In this document: positions 52,951 to 62,148 of the stretch, in pieces
Numbering within the stretch: position 1 is the stretch's first letter
Layout of the letters: the number at the start of each line of letters is the position of its first letter
DNA from: Bog-113 sp963752695
Lineage (GTDB): Bacteria; Acidobacteriota; Terriglobia; Bryobacterales; Bryobacteraceae
Assembly (NCBI GenBank): GCA_963752695.1
Contig: CAVVZB010000002.1
Coordinates: forward strand, 1,302,001-1,366,000
Length of the DNA: 64,000 nt
Direction of reading: 5' to 3'
Notes under the pieces: generated by a model
What the model saw: the letters and a program-made list of their open reading frames with translations, nothing else
What the model was told of the DNA's origin: nothing
The model's database searches: none
Made by a program: the position numbers and the translations under genes

Positions 52951-54114
52951 TTACTCGACTTGCCCTTCCACGCTACGCTTCATCTTGTCGTTCAACTTCG
53001 CTTCGTGCTGCTCATCGGCTTCCTGCTTCAGGCGTTTAAAGGAACTCAGCGCCTGTTGCGCTGCCTGCAAATCCTGGTTCCTGCGATACAACTGCGACAG
53101 CTGGTAATAAGACTGCCGCACGATTTCCGGCTCCACTGGTCCAGCCAGTGTGGTGGCTGCCGTGAATTCGTGAATTGCTTCGCTTGTATTTCCTAGTTGA
53201 CCTTCCGCGCGGCCCATCTGGTAGTGCGCTTCCCGCGAATCCGGATGCGTCGCCAGCACCTTCTTGAGAAGATCGATTGCCACCTGTGGCTGCGCGCTTT
53301 CCGTACTTACCGCCGCCAACTTATACATCGAGGTCAGATTTTCCGGGTTGACTTTCAACTCGCTCGCAAACTCCGCCTGCGCTTCACTCAGCCGGTTTTG
53401 CTTCCAGAAAATATCTCCTAGTTGCTGGTGCAGACCAGGCTCGTCCGGCTTGGCTTCAATCGCCAGGCGGCATTCCTTCTCAGCCTCTTCCATGCGGTCG
53501 GCCTGCAGAAACGATTCAGCTAGCACCTGATGGACGCGCCAGGATTTCGGGTCGGTTTGATACATGCGCTCATAGGTCTCTTTCGACATCTGCATGTAAG
53601 CCCGACCCAGGTGATAAAGCACATCGACATTTGCCGGCCGCAATTTCGAAGCGGCTTCGAGGCTAGCGACCGCCGTGCTCGCATCACCGGACGCCAGCGC
53701 AGAGATACCCAACCACATCTGCACTTCGGAGTTTGCCGGTTCCAACCTAACCGCGCGTTTCAACGACGCAGTCGCGTCGGCATATTTATCCAGCCGGTAT
53801 TCGGCGATTCCCAAAAATAGGTTCGCGCCGCGTAAATCAGGCTTCAACTCAAGCGATTTTGCAAATAGCGGAACGGCGTCCGCGGGACGGCCTTGCTGTA
53901 GCCGGACCAAGCCGAGATTGAAATACGATTGGGCGAACTTTGGCGCCGCGGCAATCGACGAGTCGAATGCGGCTGCCGCCTCGTCCAAGTGTCCGCCACG
54001 CAAAGCCGCCGTACCGCGATTGAACGAAACATCACCGTTCTGCGCACCTAGCAAAGCCGGAAGTAGAACTACGAAACAAGCAACTAGGCTTCTTGACATA
54101 CCCCTACGGAGCAC
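52951..54114 (-). CDS. secreted TPR protein
   Basis: 387 residues. Signal peptide (SLVACFVVLLPALLGAQ), then about eight tetratricopeptide repeats, for example FNRGTAALRGGHLDEAAAAF, YFNLGLVRLQQGRPADAVPL and HQQLGDIFWKQNRLSEAQAEF, ending in a charged helix (ALSSFKRLKQEADEQHEAKLNDKM). The start is GTG 54114 (GGGAG upstream) or ATG 54099. It lies 37 bases upstream of the TonB-dependent receptor, so likely a periplasmic partner of the receptor system. Confidence 0.88.
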   Translation of the reverse strand: MLRRGMSRSLVACFVVLLPALLGAQNGDVSFNRGTAALRGGHLDEAAAAFDSSIAAAPKFAQSYFNLGLVRLQQGRPADAVPLFAKSLELKPDLRGANLFLGIAEYRLDKYADATASLKRAVRLEPANSEVQMWLGISALASGDASTAVASLEAASKLRPANVDVLYHLGRAYMQMSKETYERMYQTDPKSWRVHQVLAESFLQADRMEEAEKECRLAIEAKPDEPGLHQQLGDIFWKQNRLSEAQAEFASELKVNPENLTSMYKLAAVSTESAQPQVAIDLLKKVLATHPDSREAHYQMGRAEGQLGNTSEAIHEFTAATTLAGPVEPEIVRQSYYQLSQLYRRNQDLQAAQQALSSFKRLKQEADEQHEAKLNDKMKRSVEGQVE

Positions 54115-54203
54115 CGATGCTCCCGATACTATATTTCGATTAGAGGCAAGTCAATGCACAAACCGCTATAGCGTACAGAGTAATGTTCCCTTCCACACGT
54201 CAG

Positions 54204-55877
54204 TCATTTGTTGTTCGGTGTTTCGCGAATCACCATCACCTGGTCGGACAGCACGTTTGACAAATGCTGTACAGCCCCGCTCGGCCACTTCACGTCTAGT
54301 GTCACCGGACTGGAAATGCTACCTAGACCGAAGTGCACCCGCGAATCGCTCGCCGAGTTATAGCTACCGCCGGTTGTGACTGTCTGGTATTGCGACCCGG
54401 AAACTGTGGTGCACATAACCGTGGAGCCGATGCCATCGCGATTGCTTTTCTGGCCTGCCAGTTTTACCTCGATCCAGTGATTCTTATTTTCAGTGCGGTT
54501 GCGCAGTAGGTAGGCGGGTCCATCCACTGTCGTAATTACCACGCTCTGATGCCCGTCGTTAAATATGTCCCCTACCGCGAGTCCGCGCGCTGCCCACTTC
54601 TGATCGAAGACTCCGCCCAACCCTTTCGACGCATTCAAGAACACGCTCTTGTTGTTCCAGAGCAGCAGCGGCGACTCCTTGTAATGTAACCCCTTACCGC
54701 CCGTCTCAATCGTATCTAGAACGTGGCCCTGGGCGATCATTAAGTCCTTCCAGCCGTCGTTATCGTAATCGAGAAAATGAATTCCCCAACCGGAATGCAG
54801 CAAAGAAATGTTAGCCACTCCGCTCGAATAACCGGCGTCATGGAAGGTTCCGTCCTTGCCGTTTGTGTATACCGGATACTTTTGATTGGCTAGGTCTGTG
54901 ATCACCAGATCCGGCCAACCGTCATTATTATAGTCGGCAAAATCGACACCCATCCCGGCATACGTGCGGCCGTCGCCGTCTAGCGCCACCTCAGTCTCTA
55001 GGCCGACTTCCTCAAAGGTGCCATTCTTCTTGTTGTGGAATAAGAACTCAGGTACAGAATCATTCGCCACGAAGATATCGGGATACCCGTCGCGATCGTA
55101 ATCCGCCACCGCGATGCCTAATCCTTTTCCAGCCTTAGTAAGCCCCGCCTCTCTGGAAACTTCTTTGAAATGCTTCCCGTCAAGATTGTGATAGAGCAAT
55201 AGGGTAATTGGCTGGAATAAATCCGGATGACAGTACGATCGGCTCCCTTCTTTATGCTCGCCGCACCAGATGTCACCAAAGTCCCACTTTAGATAACGCG
55301 CCACTACTAGATCAAGTTTTCCGTCGTTATCGTAATCGAGCCACGTGGCACTTGTTGACCAGCCACTACCGGCGACTCCGGCCTCAGCAGTCATGTCCGT
55401 GAAGGTGCCATTGCCGTTGTTGTGATAAAGGATGTTATGACCATACTGGGTGACGAACAAATCCTCAAAGCCGTCATTATCGAAATCCCCCGTCGCGACA
55501 CCCATTCCGTAACCAGTCCCGGCAACACCCGCCTTTTCGGTCACGTCCTCAAAGGTTCCGTCTTTCTTCTGATGGTAAAGCCGGTTCCAATACTCAGGAC
55601 CTGTTTTAGCCGGAATCGTGCCGGCACTTGTCGGGTCATGGACCGGTGCGCCGTTTACTAGATAAATGTCCAGCAATCCGTCGCCGTCATAGTCGAACAA
55701 CGCAACACCGGACCCCATCGTTTCCAGGAGATATTTCTTCGACGTAGGCGAGGCCATGTGCCGGAAATGAATACCTGAAGCTTCGGTCACGTCCACAAAC
55801 CTGGCAGGCGGGGCTAGCCCTGTATCGGCCGCCCATAAGCCAACTGCCACCACCGCGAATACCGGGAAACGCCTCAT
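54204..55877 (-). CDS. CRTAC1-family secreted protein (FG-GAP repeats + ASPIC/UnbV)
   Basis: 557 residues with a signal peptide (FPVFAVVAVGLWAADTG). Six or more FG-GAP/VCBS units follow, each with the calcium loop DxDxDGxxD (FDYDGDGLLDIYLVNG, GDFDNDGFEDLFVTQYG, LDYDNDGKLDLVVARY), predicted to form a beta-propeller. The C-terminal ASPIC/UnbV module reads WIEVKLAGQKSNRDGIGSTV and then VHFGLGSISSPVTLDVKWPSG. Likely extracellular ligand or polysaccharide binding. It overlaps the upstream TPR gene by 4 bases. Confidence 0.92.
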   Translation of the reverse strand: MRRFPVFAVVAVGLWAADTGLAPPARFVDVTEASGIHFRHMASPTSKKYLLETMGSGVALFDYDGDGLLDIYLVNGAPVHDPTSAGTIPAKTGPEYWNRLYHQKKDGTFEDVTEKAGVAGTGYGMGVATGDFDNDGFEDLFVTQYGHNILYHNNGNGTFTDMTAEAGVAGSGWSTSATWLDYDNDGKLDLVVARYLKWDFGDIWCGEHKEGSRSYCHPDLFQPITLLLYHNLDGKHFKEVSREAGLTKAGKGLGIAVADYDRDGYPDIFVANDSVPEFLFHNKKNGTFEEVGLETEVALDGDGRTYAGMGVDFADYNNDGWPDLVITDLANQKYPVYTNGKDGTFHDAGYSSGVANISLLHSGWGIHFLDYDNDGWKDLMIAQGHVLDTIETGGKGLHYKESPLLLWNNKSVFLNASKGLGGVFDQKWAARGLAVGDIFNDGHQSVVITTVDGPAYLLRNRTENKNHWIEVKLAGQKSNRDGIGSTVMCTTVSGSQYQTVTTGGSYNSASDSRVHFGLGSISSPVTLDVKWPSGAVQHLSNVLSDQVMVIRETPNNK

Positions 55878-57010
55878 TGCAGACTGGTCAGGTGCGGTTT
55901 CTGGAGCTGTTGCGCACGTGCGAACTCAGTTTCCGCCCGGGCTTTTGCGCCTGTCCGGGAAAGCGTGAGAGCCAGATAGTAGTGCGCTTTCTGGTAATCG
56001 GGTGCGCTTCGGATTGCCGCCTCCAAGCGCTTTCGGGCGTCCTCATAACGGCCCGCCCCGTACGCCAAGACTCCCATTCCGGTCAAGGCTCCAGCGTGCT
56101 GCGGATCACGCGTCAGAACCGCTTCGAAGTTCTCCATTGCAATCTCGCGATGCCCGTTCTCAACCGCCAGCTCACCCAACTGGAACAGCGACTCCGTCTG
56201 TTGCGGCTGCAATTTTATCGATTGCTCGAACGCGGCTTTCGCCTCGTCGCTCCGCTGCTCCGCCATTAGAATGTAGCCGAGTCCATATTGCGCGCTTGCG
56301 TCCTGCGGCCGTTGCGCCAAGTAGGCGCGCATCTCCGATTCCGCCTGTGGCCCAAGGCTTTGTTCAAGAAAAAGCCGCGCCCGCGCGTAATGGATTTCCG
56401 GAGTTTTCAATCCCGCTGCCACCGCCTCATCGAACGCACTCGCGGCCAGCTTCCATTGCCTGGTTTCCAATGCCGCCAGTCCAAGCGAATATCGCAGTTC
56501 CGGATCACTCGGCTGAAGCGCACAGGCCCGCTGCAACAGCGCGATCCCGACCTGCTTGTCCTTCGATTGCGCCGCCGCGGCGGTAGTGATCGTTCGCAAG
56601 AGCGCTTGAGCTTGCGTGTCGTTCGGCGACCGCTCGAAAACCGCTTGCAACTGAGTGATCGCCTCAAGCGGCCGCGCGGAGCCGTAGAGCCGCGCCAAAT
56701 TCAGATACGGTCCCAAAATTCCATGCCCGGCATCGATGGACCGCAGAAAGAGCCGCTCAGCCTCGGCGCTCTTCTGCTGCTGCACCTTCACCAGGCCCAA
56801 AAGGTTGAGCGCCACGGCGTCGGTGGGATCTACTTTTATAAGACTCTGCAGGATAGGTTCAGCAACTGTAAGATCGTGCGCTTCCATGAGAGCCGCCGCG
56901 TGCTTCAACTCATCCACCCGAGGCGCTTGAGGTATCGCCCAAAGCGCCGAAGGTAAGACCAGCAACGTGAACTCGCCCGCGAAAGAGACTAGCTTACAAA
57001 CGCGTAACAC
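55874..57010 (-). CDS. secreted TPR protein, first gene of the CRTAC1 operon
   Basis: 378 residues. An N-terminal hydrophobic segment (LVSFAGEFTLLVLPSALWA) is likely a signal peptide. TPR units include NLLGLVKVQQQKSAEAERLF, YSLGLAALETRQWKLAASAF, YGLGYILMAEQRSDEAKAAF and TGMGVLAYGAGRYEDARKRL. It overlaps the CRTAC1 gene by 4 bases (ATGA-type coupling) and is divergent from araA, with about 70 bases for promoters between them. Confidence 0.88.
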   Translation of the reverse strand: MLRVCKLVSFAGEFTLLVLPSALWAIPQAPRVDELKHAAALMEAHDLTVAEPILQSLIKVDPTDAVALNLLGLVKVQQQKSAEAERLFLRSIDAGHGILGPYLNLARLYGSARPLEAITQLQAVFERSPNDTQAQALLRTITTAAAAQSKDKQVGIALLQRACALQPSDPELRYSLGLAALETRQWKLAASAFDEAVAAGLKTPEIHYARARLFLEQSLGPQAESEMRAYLAQRPQDASAQYGLGYILMAEQRSDEAKAAFEQSIKLQPQQTESLFQLGELAVENGHREIAMENFEAVLTRDPQHAGALTGMGVLAYGAGRYEDARKRLEAAIRSAPDYQKAHYYLALTLSRTGAKARAETEFARAQQLQKPHLTSLQ

Positions 57011-57081
57011 TGAAACCTGTCCTCATATTCAATTCGTCTTCGGAGCCGCGCCTCGCCACACACTAAGATTGATCTATCGCC

Positions 57082-58593
57082 ATGAACCCTCCCAAGCTCA
57101 CAACCCTGAAATCGCTCGAAGTCTGGTTCGTAACTGGCAGCCAGCATCTTTATGGGAACGACACACTCCGGCAAGTCGCCGAGCATTCGCAGGAGATGGC
57201 CCGTTTCCTTGCTGCCTCCGACGCGATTCCCATCACCATCGTATATAAGCCGACCCTGACCACCGCAGACGAAATCAGCGCTCTTTGCCGCGAGGCCAAC
57301 AATAACGAACGTTGTATCGGCTTGGTTTTTTGGATGCACACCTTTTCCCCCGCCAAGATGTGGATCGGCGGGCTTACGCGCTTGTCCAAGCCGTTCCTCC
57401 ACCTCCACACGCAATTCAATCGCGAGCTCCCGTGGTCAACCATCGACATGGACTTCATGAACCTCAACCAGTCCGCGCATGGCGATCGCGAGTTCGGCTT
57501 CATCTGCAGCCGTCTGCGCTTAGCCCGCAAGGTCGTGGTCGGGTTCTGGCAGAATGCGGACGTACTAAACGAAATCGCTGCCTGGTCCCGCGCGGCTGCC
57601 GGCTTGCACGATGCCAAGTCTCTCCGCGTCGCTCGGTTCGGCGATAACATGCGCGAAGTTGCAGTCACCGATGGCGACAAAGTCTCGGCCCAGATCGAAC
57701 TGAGTTATTCCGTCGATGGCTATGGAGTTGGCGATCTGGTCGAGCACATTCATAAGGTCACACCCTGCGATCTTGCTGCCGTGGTTGCCGAGTACGATTC
57801 CACTTACAACGTCGCGCCGTCCCTGCGCTCCGGTGGTGGCCAGCGTGCAGCCTTGGAGGAAGCCGCGCGGATCGAGCTCGGGCTCCGCTCCTTCCTAACC
57901 TCGGGCGGCTTTGGGGCGTTTACCGATACCTTCCAGGATTTGCATGGACTCGGACAGTTGCCCGGTGTAGCCGTCCAGCGATTGATGGCTGACGGGTGGG
58001 GCTTTGGAGGCGAAGGGGATTGGAAAACCGCGGCTCTGGTGCGCGCCATGAAGGTGATGAGCCTCGGTCTTTCCGGCGGCACCTCTTTTATGGAGGACTA
58101 CACGTACAACTTCGCGGGCGAGCCCCAGGTGCTCGGTTCCCACATGCTCGAAATTTGTCCTTCCATCGCCGCCCAAAAACCGTCGCTTGAAATTCATCCT
58201 CTCTCAATCGGTGGTAAGGCCGATCCCGTGCGGCTCGTGTTCGACGTGCCGAGCGGCCCCGCGATCAACGCCTCCCTGGTCGACATGGGAAATCGTTTTC
58301 GCTTGATCGTTAACGAAGTAGACGTGGTGACTCCAGATCATCCCCTTCCCAAACTCCCGGTTGCGCGCGCCGTCTGGGTTCCCCGCCCCAATTTGAAGAT
58401 CGGTGCAAGCGCGTGGATCTACGCGGGTGGAGCGCACCACACCGGATTCAGTCAGTCCCTAACCACTGAGCACCTTCGCGATTACGCCGAGATGATGGGC
58501 ATTGAATTTTTGGCAATCGATCGCAATACCGAGTTGAATGCCTTCAAGAGTGAGATCCGATGGAACGACGCCAGCTTCCGGCCCTTGCGCTAA
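57082..58593 (+). CDS. araA: L-arabinose isomerase
   Basis: Converts L-arabinose to L-ribulose in the cytoplasm. 503 residues, a typical length. Signatures: VWFVTGSQHLYG at the N-terminus, FWMHTFSPAKMWI, LHLHTQFNRELPW and TIDMDFMNLNQSAHGDREFG. Metal-binding Glu residues lie in FGGEGDWKTAALVR and SFMEDYTYNF, and a metal-site His in GSHMLEICPS. It overlaps the GH43 gene by 34 bases, so the two are one operon. araB and araD are not in the window. Confidence 0.96.
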   Translation: MNPPKLTTLKSLEVWFVTGSQHLYGNDTLRQVAEHSQEMARFLAASDAIPITIVYKPTLTTADEISALCREANNNERCIGLVFWMHTFSPAKMWIGGLTRLSKPFLHLHTQFNRELPWSTIDMDFMNLNQSAHGDREFGFICSRLRLARKVVVGFWQNADVLNEIAAWSRAAAGLHDAKSLRVARFGDNMREVAVTDGDKVSAQIELSYSVDGYGVGDLVEHIHKVTPCDLAAVVAEYDSTYNVAPSLRSGGGQRAALEEAARIELGLRSFLTSGGFGAFTDTFQDLHGLGQLPGVAVQRLMADGWGFGGEGDWKTAALVRAMKVMSLGLSGGTSFMEDYTYNFAGEPQVLGSHMLEICPSIAAQKPSLEIHPLSIGGKADPVRLVFDVPSGPAINASLVDMGNRFRLIVNEVDVVTPDHPLPKLPVARAVWVPRPNLKIGASAWIYAGGAHHTGFSQSLTTEHLRDYAEMMGIEFLAIDRNTELNAFKSEIRWNDASFRPLR

Positions 58594-59591
58594 TCAGCTT
58601 GGCGGTGCATCTCGCCGCCGCGGCCGCGTCCTTCACCAACCCCGTCCATGAGCACGGGCCCGACCCTTGGGTGGTCTACAGCAATGGTTTCTTCTACTAC
58701 ATGTGTACCACCGCGACCGACCTCACGATCTGGAAATCACCCACATTGGAAGGGCTCAAGAATGCTCCCGGAAAAATCGTCTGGAAACCCGAAGGCGACG
58801 TCCAGGGCCTGACCGATCTCTGGGCCCCGGAATTGCACCGTATCGCTGGCCGCTGGTATATCTACTTTGCCGCGGACCGGCAACACCAGAATGCACAACA
58901 TCGAATCTACGTCGTCGAGAATCCTTCCTCTGATCCGCTATCGGGAACCTGGACCATGAAGGGACAAGTCTCTGACTCCACCCAGGATTGGGCCATCGAC
59001 GCCACTGTCTTCCAGCACAACGAGAAACTTTACATGGTCTGGTCGGGATGGCCCGCCGGACACGATGGCGTCCAAAATCTGTACATCGCCCGGATGAAAA
59101 ACCCGTGGACAATTTCGAGCGATCGCGTGCTTATTTCACATCCTGAACTATCTTGGGAGACTTTCGACGACGGTAAGCACGTGGCGGTCAACGAGGGCCC
59201 GGAAGTTCTTGAACATGCCGGTAAGCTCTTCCTTGTCTATTCGGCGAGCGGTTGCTGGACCGATCATTATGTACTCGGGATGCTCACCGCGACGGCAGAT
59301 ACCGATCTGCTGAATCCAAGTTCCTGGCGCAAAACTCCACAACCCGTTCTAAGCGGGTCTGTGTCCGCGCATGCGGTTTCTACCGGCCATAACGGCTTTT
59401 TCCAGTCACCCGACGGGCGTCAAGATTGGATTATTTATCATGCCAGCGCCGCCTCCGGTCTTGGCTGCGGTGCTCAGCGTTCCTCGCGCGCTCAACGCTT
59501 TACATGGAAGCCGGATGGCACGCCCAACTTCGGAGTTCCGATACCGGTCGATCAACCGGTTTTAGAGCCGACCGGCGAGCGCGCCCGCTGA
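58560..59591 (+). CDS. secreted GH43-family glycosidase (arabinosidase/xylosidase-like)
   Basis: 343 residues with a signal peptide (ALALISLAVHLAAAAAS). The five-bladed GH43 propeller has its catalytic base in HGPDPWVVYS (Asp35), the pKa-modulating Asp in WAIDATVFQ, and the acid Glu in VNEGPEVLEH; LWAPELHRIAGRWYIYFAA is also diagnostic. It probably releases arabinose (or xylose) outside the cytoplasm, which araA then uses. Its start lies 34 bases inside araA in another frame; ATG 58560 is the only start that keeps the signal peptide. Confidence 0.92.
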   Translation: MERRQLPALALISLAVHLAAAAASFTNPVHEHGPDPWVVYSNGFFYYMCTTATDLTIWKSPTLEGLKNAPGKIVWKPEGDVQGLTDLWAPELHRIAGRWYIYFAADRQHQNAQHRIYVVENPSSDPLSGTWTMKGQVSDSTQDWAIDATVFQHNEKLYMVWSGWPAGHDGVQNLYIARMKNPWTISSDRVLISHPELSWETFDDGKHVAVNEGPEVLEHAGKLFLVYSASGCWTDHYVLGMLTATADTDLLNPSSWRKTPQPVLSGSVSAHAVSTGHNGFFQSPDGRQDWIIYHASAASGLGCGAQRSSRAQRFTWKPDGTPNFGVPIPVDQPVLEPTGERAR

Positions 59592-59598
59592 TACGTTT

Positions 59599-60435
59599 TC
59601 ACGCTCGTAACTTGCGCCAGTTCTCCAAGCACATCTGGGCAGTTTCCAGCTCGGTATGATCACTGCCCTCCTGCTCGATCAGATAAAATTCCACGCCGCC
59701 CGTAGCTTCCGCCGCTTGTGTGATTTGCTTCCAGGGCGCGCTACCTTCCCCGAACATCACGCGATACTCCTTATCCGGTGACCAGTCTTTTAGATGCAAG
59801 CTACGAATGCGGCCAGGATTCTTGGTGATCCATGCAACGGGGTCATTGCCGGTTGCCACGCAGGTGCCCACATCCAGCTGAAGCATCACGCTCTTATCGG
59901 TATTGGCTGCCAGCAACTCGATCGGCTTCTGACCGTCCACTGCTTTCCACTCCAGATCGTGATTGTGATAACCCGCGTGTAAGCCCGAACCCTGAAACTT
60001 TGCGTTGCCGGCGTTCAGCTTCTCGGCAACCTGTTTCCATTGGTCCAGGGTCTTGACGTCGCCAGGGTGCGCCAGCACGATATACCTCGATCCTAAGATC
60101 GCGTTCAGTTCGATTGCTTTCCCCGCGCCTTCGGGCGAAAAACTCTTCAAGCTGTTATGCGTGGAGTTGCAGCGGATTCCCAAGTCGTCGAGCTGCTTGC
60201 GCACGGTTTTCGCCTCGTCGGCAGTCCAGTCGTAGTACGGCGCATAAAACTCTACACACTGGTAACCCATCTTGGCGACCGCGCTGATCGTCCCAGGCAG
60301 ATCGCGTTTCAACCCATCCCGAACGGAAAACAATTCCAAACCGACGGGGATCGGCCGGGAACCTGCGGCCATCATTGGAACGCTGGCAGCGGCGGCGAGA
60401 AACGCGCGGCGTGATAATACGGGAAGATCACTCAT
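59599..60435 (-). CDS. secreted sugar phosphate isomerase/epimerase-like TIM barrel
   Basis: 278 residues. LSRRAFLAAAASVPMMAAG is a twin-arginine signal. The AP-endonuclease-2/xylose-isomerase-like barrel shows VGLELFSVRDGL, GYQCVEFYAPYY, GIRCNSTHNSLKSF, AGYHNHDLEW, LQLDVGTCVATGNDP and SLHLKDWSPDKEY, with likely metal ligands Glu, His and Asp in the last blocks. It is convergent with the GH43 gene, 7 bases apart. Substrate unknown; sugar epimerisation or lyase activity is likely. Confidence 0.88.
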   Translation of the reverse strand: MSDLPVLSRRAFLAAAASVPMMAAGSRPIPVGLELFSVRDGLKRDLPGTISAVAKMGYQCVEFYAPYYDWTADEAKTVRKQLDDLGIRCNSTHNSLKSFSPEGAGKAIELNAILGSRYIVLAHPGDVKTLDQWKQVAEKLNAGNAKFQGSGLHAGYHNHDLEWKAVDGQKPIELLAANTDKSVMLQLDVGTCVATGNDPVAWITKNPGRIRSLHLKDWSPDKEYRVMFGEGSAPWKQITQAAEATGGVEFYLIEQEGSDHTELETAQMCLENWRKLRA

Positions 60436-60497
60436 GCGACCACGAACTTATCACAACTTGAACCGCTTGAAGCAAGTCCGCGGCCGGGTCTGACGTT

Positions 60498-61178
60498 ATG
60501 TTCGTCGGCCATTACGCGGTAGCCTTAGCCGCCAAGCGGTTCTCTCAGAAAACGTCTCTCGGCTGGACGTTCCTCGCGGTCCAGTTTCTGGACGTCCTTT
60601 GGGTGCCGGCCATTCTACTCGGCATTGAACACGCGCGGGTGTTGCCGGGCTTCCTTCCGGCGAGTCCATTGGTGCTCTACGACATGCCCTGGACTCACAG
60701 CTTGCTCATGGCAATTGCCTGGTCCTGGCTGGCATTCAGGATTTTCAAAAGCTTGGTGATTGGCGGTTGCGTTTTCTCCCACTGGGCGCTGGACTATGTC
60801 GCCCACGTCCACGATCTCCCGCTTTTTCGCGGCGGACCGCTGGTCGGACTCGGCCTTTGGCGCTATCGTCACGCAACCTTCGTCGTTGAAGCACTGCTTC
60901 TGCTTGCCGGGCTGCTCATCTACCTACAATCGACTCGGCCGAAAACGAAAACCGGGGACTTCGCGATGCCGGCGTTCGTCGTCTTGCTTATCGTGCTAAA
61001 CGCTTATAACCTTTATGGCCCCGCACCTCGCAACATTCAAATGCTGGCAATCAGCGGGGAGATCGCCTACCTTGTGCTTGCAGCAGTCGCTGCCGCCTTC
61101 GACCGGCTACGACAGCCACCGCCGCCGGAACCGCTGGTCCGTTTAGACCTACAGTCCGAACCGGCAAGTCTAACCTAA
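60498..61178 (+). CDS. YdjM-like predicted membrane-bound metal-dependent hydrolase
   Basis: 226 residues with five or six hydrophobic segments. MFVGHYAVALAAKRF near the N-terminus, YDMPWTHSLLMAIAW (about 62-75) and FSHWALDYVAHVHDLPLF (about 93-110) hold the conserved His residues of the YdjM/DUF457 family (LexA-regulated in E. coli). Reaction unknown. It overlaps the convergent LysR gene by 9 bases. The C-terminus is Pro-rich. Confidence 0.75.
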   Translation: MFVGHYAVALAAKRFSQKTSLGWTFLAVQFLDVLWVPAILLGIEHARVLPGFLPASPLVLYDMPWTHSLLMAIAWSWLAFRIFKSLVIGGCVFSHWALDYVAHVHDLPLFRGGPLVGLGLWRYRHATFVVEALLLLAGLLIYLQSTRPKTKTGDFAMPAFVVLLIVLNAYNLYGPAPRNIQMLAISGEIAYLVLAAVAAAFDRLRQPPPPEPLVRLDLQSEPASLT

Positions 61179-62039
61179 TACTTCGAGAAATGCGTTGGCC
61201 GCGTAGCTTAGCGCGCGCCGCGATGGCCGGAGCAGGTGAACCTTACGTTCCATGGCGAGCTCTCGAACCGGCACGCAGCATAGTTTTCCCTGCACGATCT
61301 CTGGCTCCACGCACATGCGCGGGACGAAAGCCACACCGAGGTCCGCTTGCACCAACTTGCGAATTGTCTCGATCGTAGGCATCTCGATGTCCATATTCAG
61401 CTCCACCTGATGCTTCCGAAACTCCTTCAAGACGGCTTCCCGGTAAGGGGAAACAACGTTATGAGCAATGAACGTCTCCATGCCCAGCTCTTTGATCGAG
61501 ACGCTTTCCCGCGTGGAGAACCGGTGACTCGGCGCCACCACGAACGCTAGGGAGTCGGTATAGATCACCTTCGACAGCAGCCGGTCATCCCCGGGGTCAT
61601 AGCTCACCAATCCGAGCTCCAGGTTCCCATCAATGAGTTCAGCTGGAATTCTGCTGGATAGACTCCGCCGGACTTGAACCTTTACTTTAGGATAAAGGCG
61701 GCGATATCGCTCAATGTGCCGAAGCAAGTATAAGCAGGTCGATTCATTGGCTCCAATCGAGAGCCGCCCCGACGAATTATCCCGGAGTTCCGTCAGCGCG
61801 TTGCCCAACTCCTTTTGGAGGTTCTCGAAGCGGCGCGCGTAATCAAGAACCGCCCGTCCGGCGTCGGTCAGCATCATGTCTTTTCCGCTGCGGTCGATGA
61901 GCCTTTCTCCGAGATCGAGTTCTAGACGCTGGAGCGCGAGCGAGACTGCCGGTTGCGTCCGTCGCAGCTTTTCCGCGGCTCGTGAGAAACTCCGCTCAGT
62001 CGCGATGGTCTGGAAAACGTGCAACGGATAGAGTTCCAT
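61170..62039 (-). CDS. LysR-family transcriptional regulator
   Basis: 289 residues. N-terminal winged HTH (FQTIATERSFSRAAEKLRRTQPAVSLALQRLE layout, residues 9-40), then a long linker helix and a two-lobe effector domain beginning at GRLSIGANEST. The body resembles the CysL/CbbR branch. It is divergent from leuA with 109 bases between that contain two LysR-box-like dyads, so it probably controls leuAB and itself. The effector cannot be read from sequence. Confidence 0.92.
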   Translation of the reverse strand: MELYPLHVFQTIATERSFSRAAEKLRRTQPAVSLALQRLELDLGERLIDRSGKDMMLTDAGRAVLDYARRFENLQKELGNALTELRDNSSGRLSIGANESTCLYLLRHIERYRRLYPKVKVQVRRSLSSRIPAELIDGNLELGLVSYDPGDDRLLSKVIYTDSLAFVVAPSHRFSTRESVSIKELGMETFIAHNVVSPYREAVLKEFRKHQVELNMDIEMPTIETIRKLVQADLGVAFVPRMCVEPEIVQGKLCCVPVRELAMERKVHLLRPSRRALSYAANAFLEVLG

Positions 62040-62054
62040 TTGCTCGATCTATAT

Positions 62055-62071
62055 AATAACAACAGCTTATT
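62055..62071. promoter_or_regulatory. LysR-box-like dyad 1
   Basis: AATAA (62055-62059), 7-base spacer, TTATT (62067-62071). It fits the T-N11-A form of LysR sites and lies 16 bases upstream of the lysR start. Confidence 0.55.
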
Positions 62072-62086
62072 CGATTGCCCGGTAGA

Positions 62087-62101
62087 ATAAATTTGATTTA
62101 T
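62087..62101. promoter_or_regulatory. LysR-box-like dyad 2
   Basis: ATAAAT-TTG-ATTTAT (62087-62101), 6-bp perfect arms. Its centre is 31 bp, three helix turns, from dyad 1, the spacing usual for recognition and activation sites. Confidence 0.55.
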
Positions 62102-62148
62102 CGTCTTGGCGCTTCCATAATAGGTGAGTCGGAGGGCAAAACGGGCTC

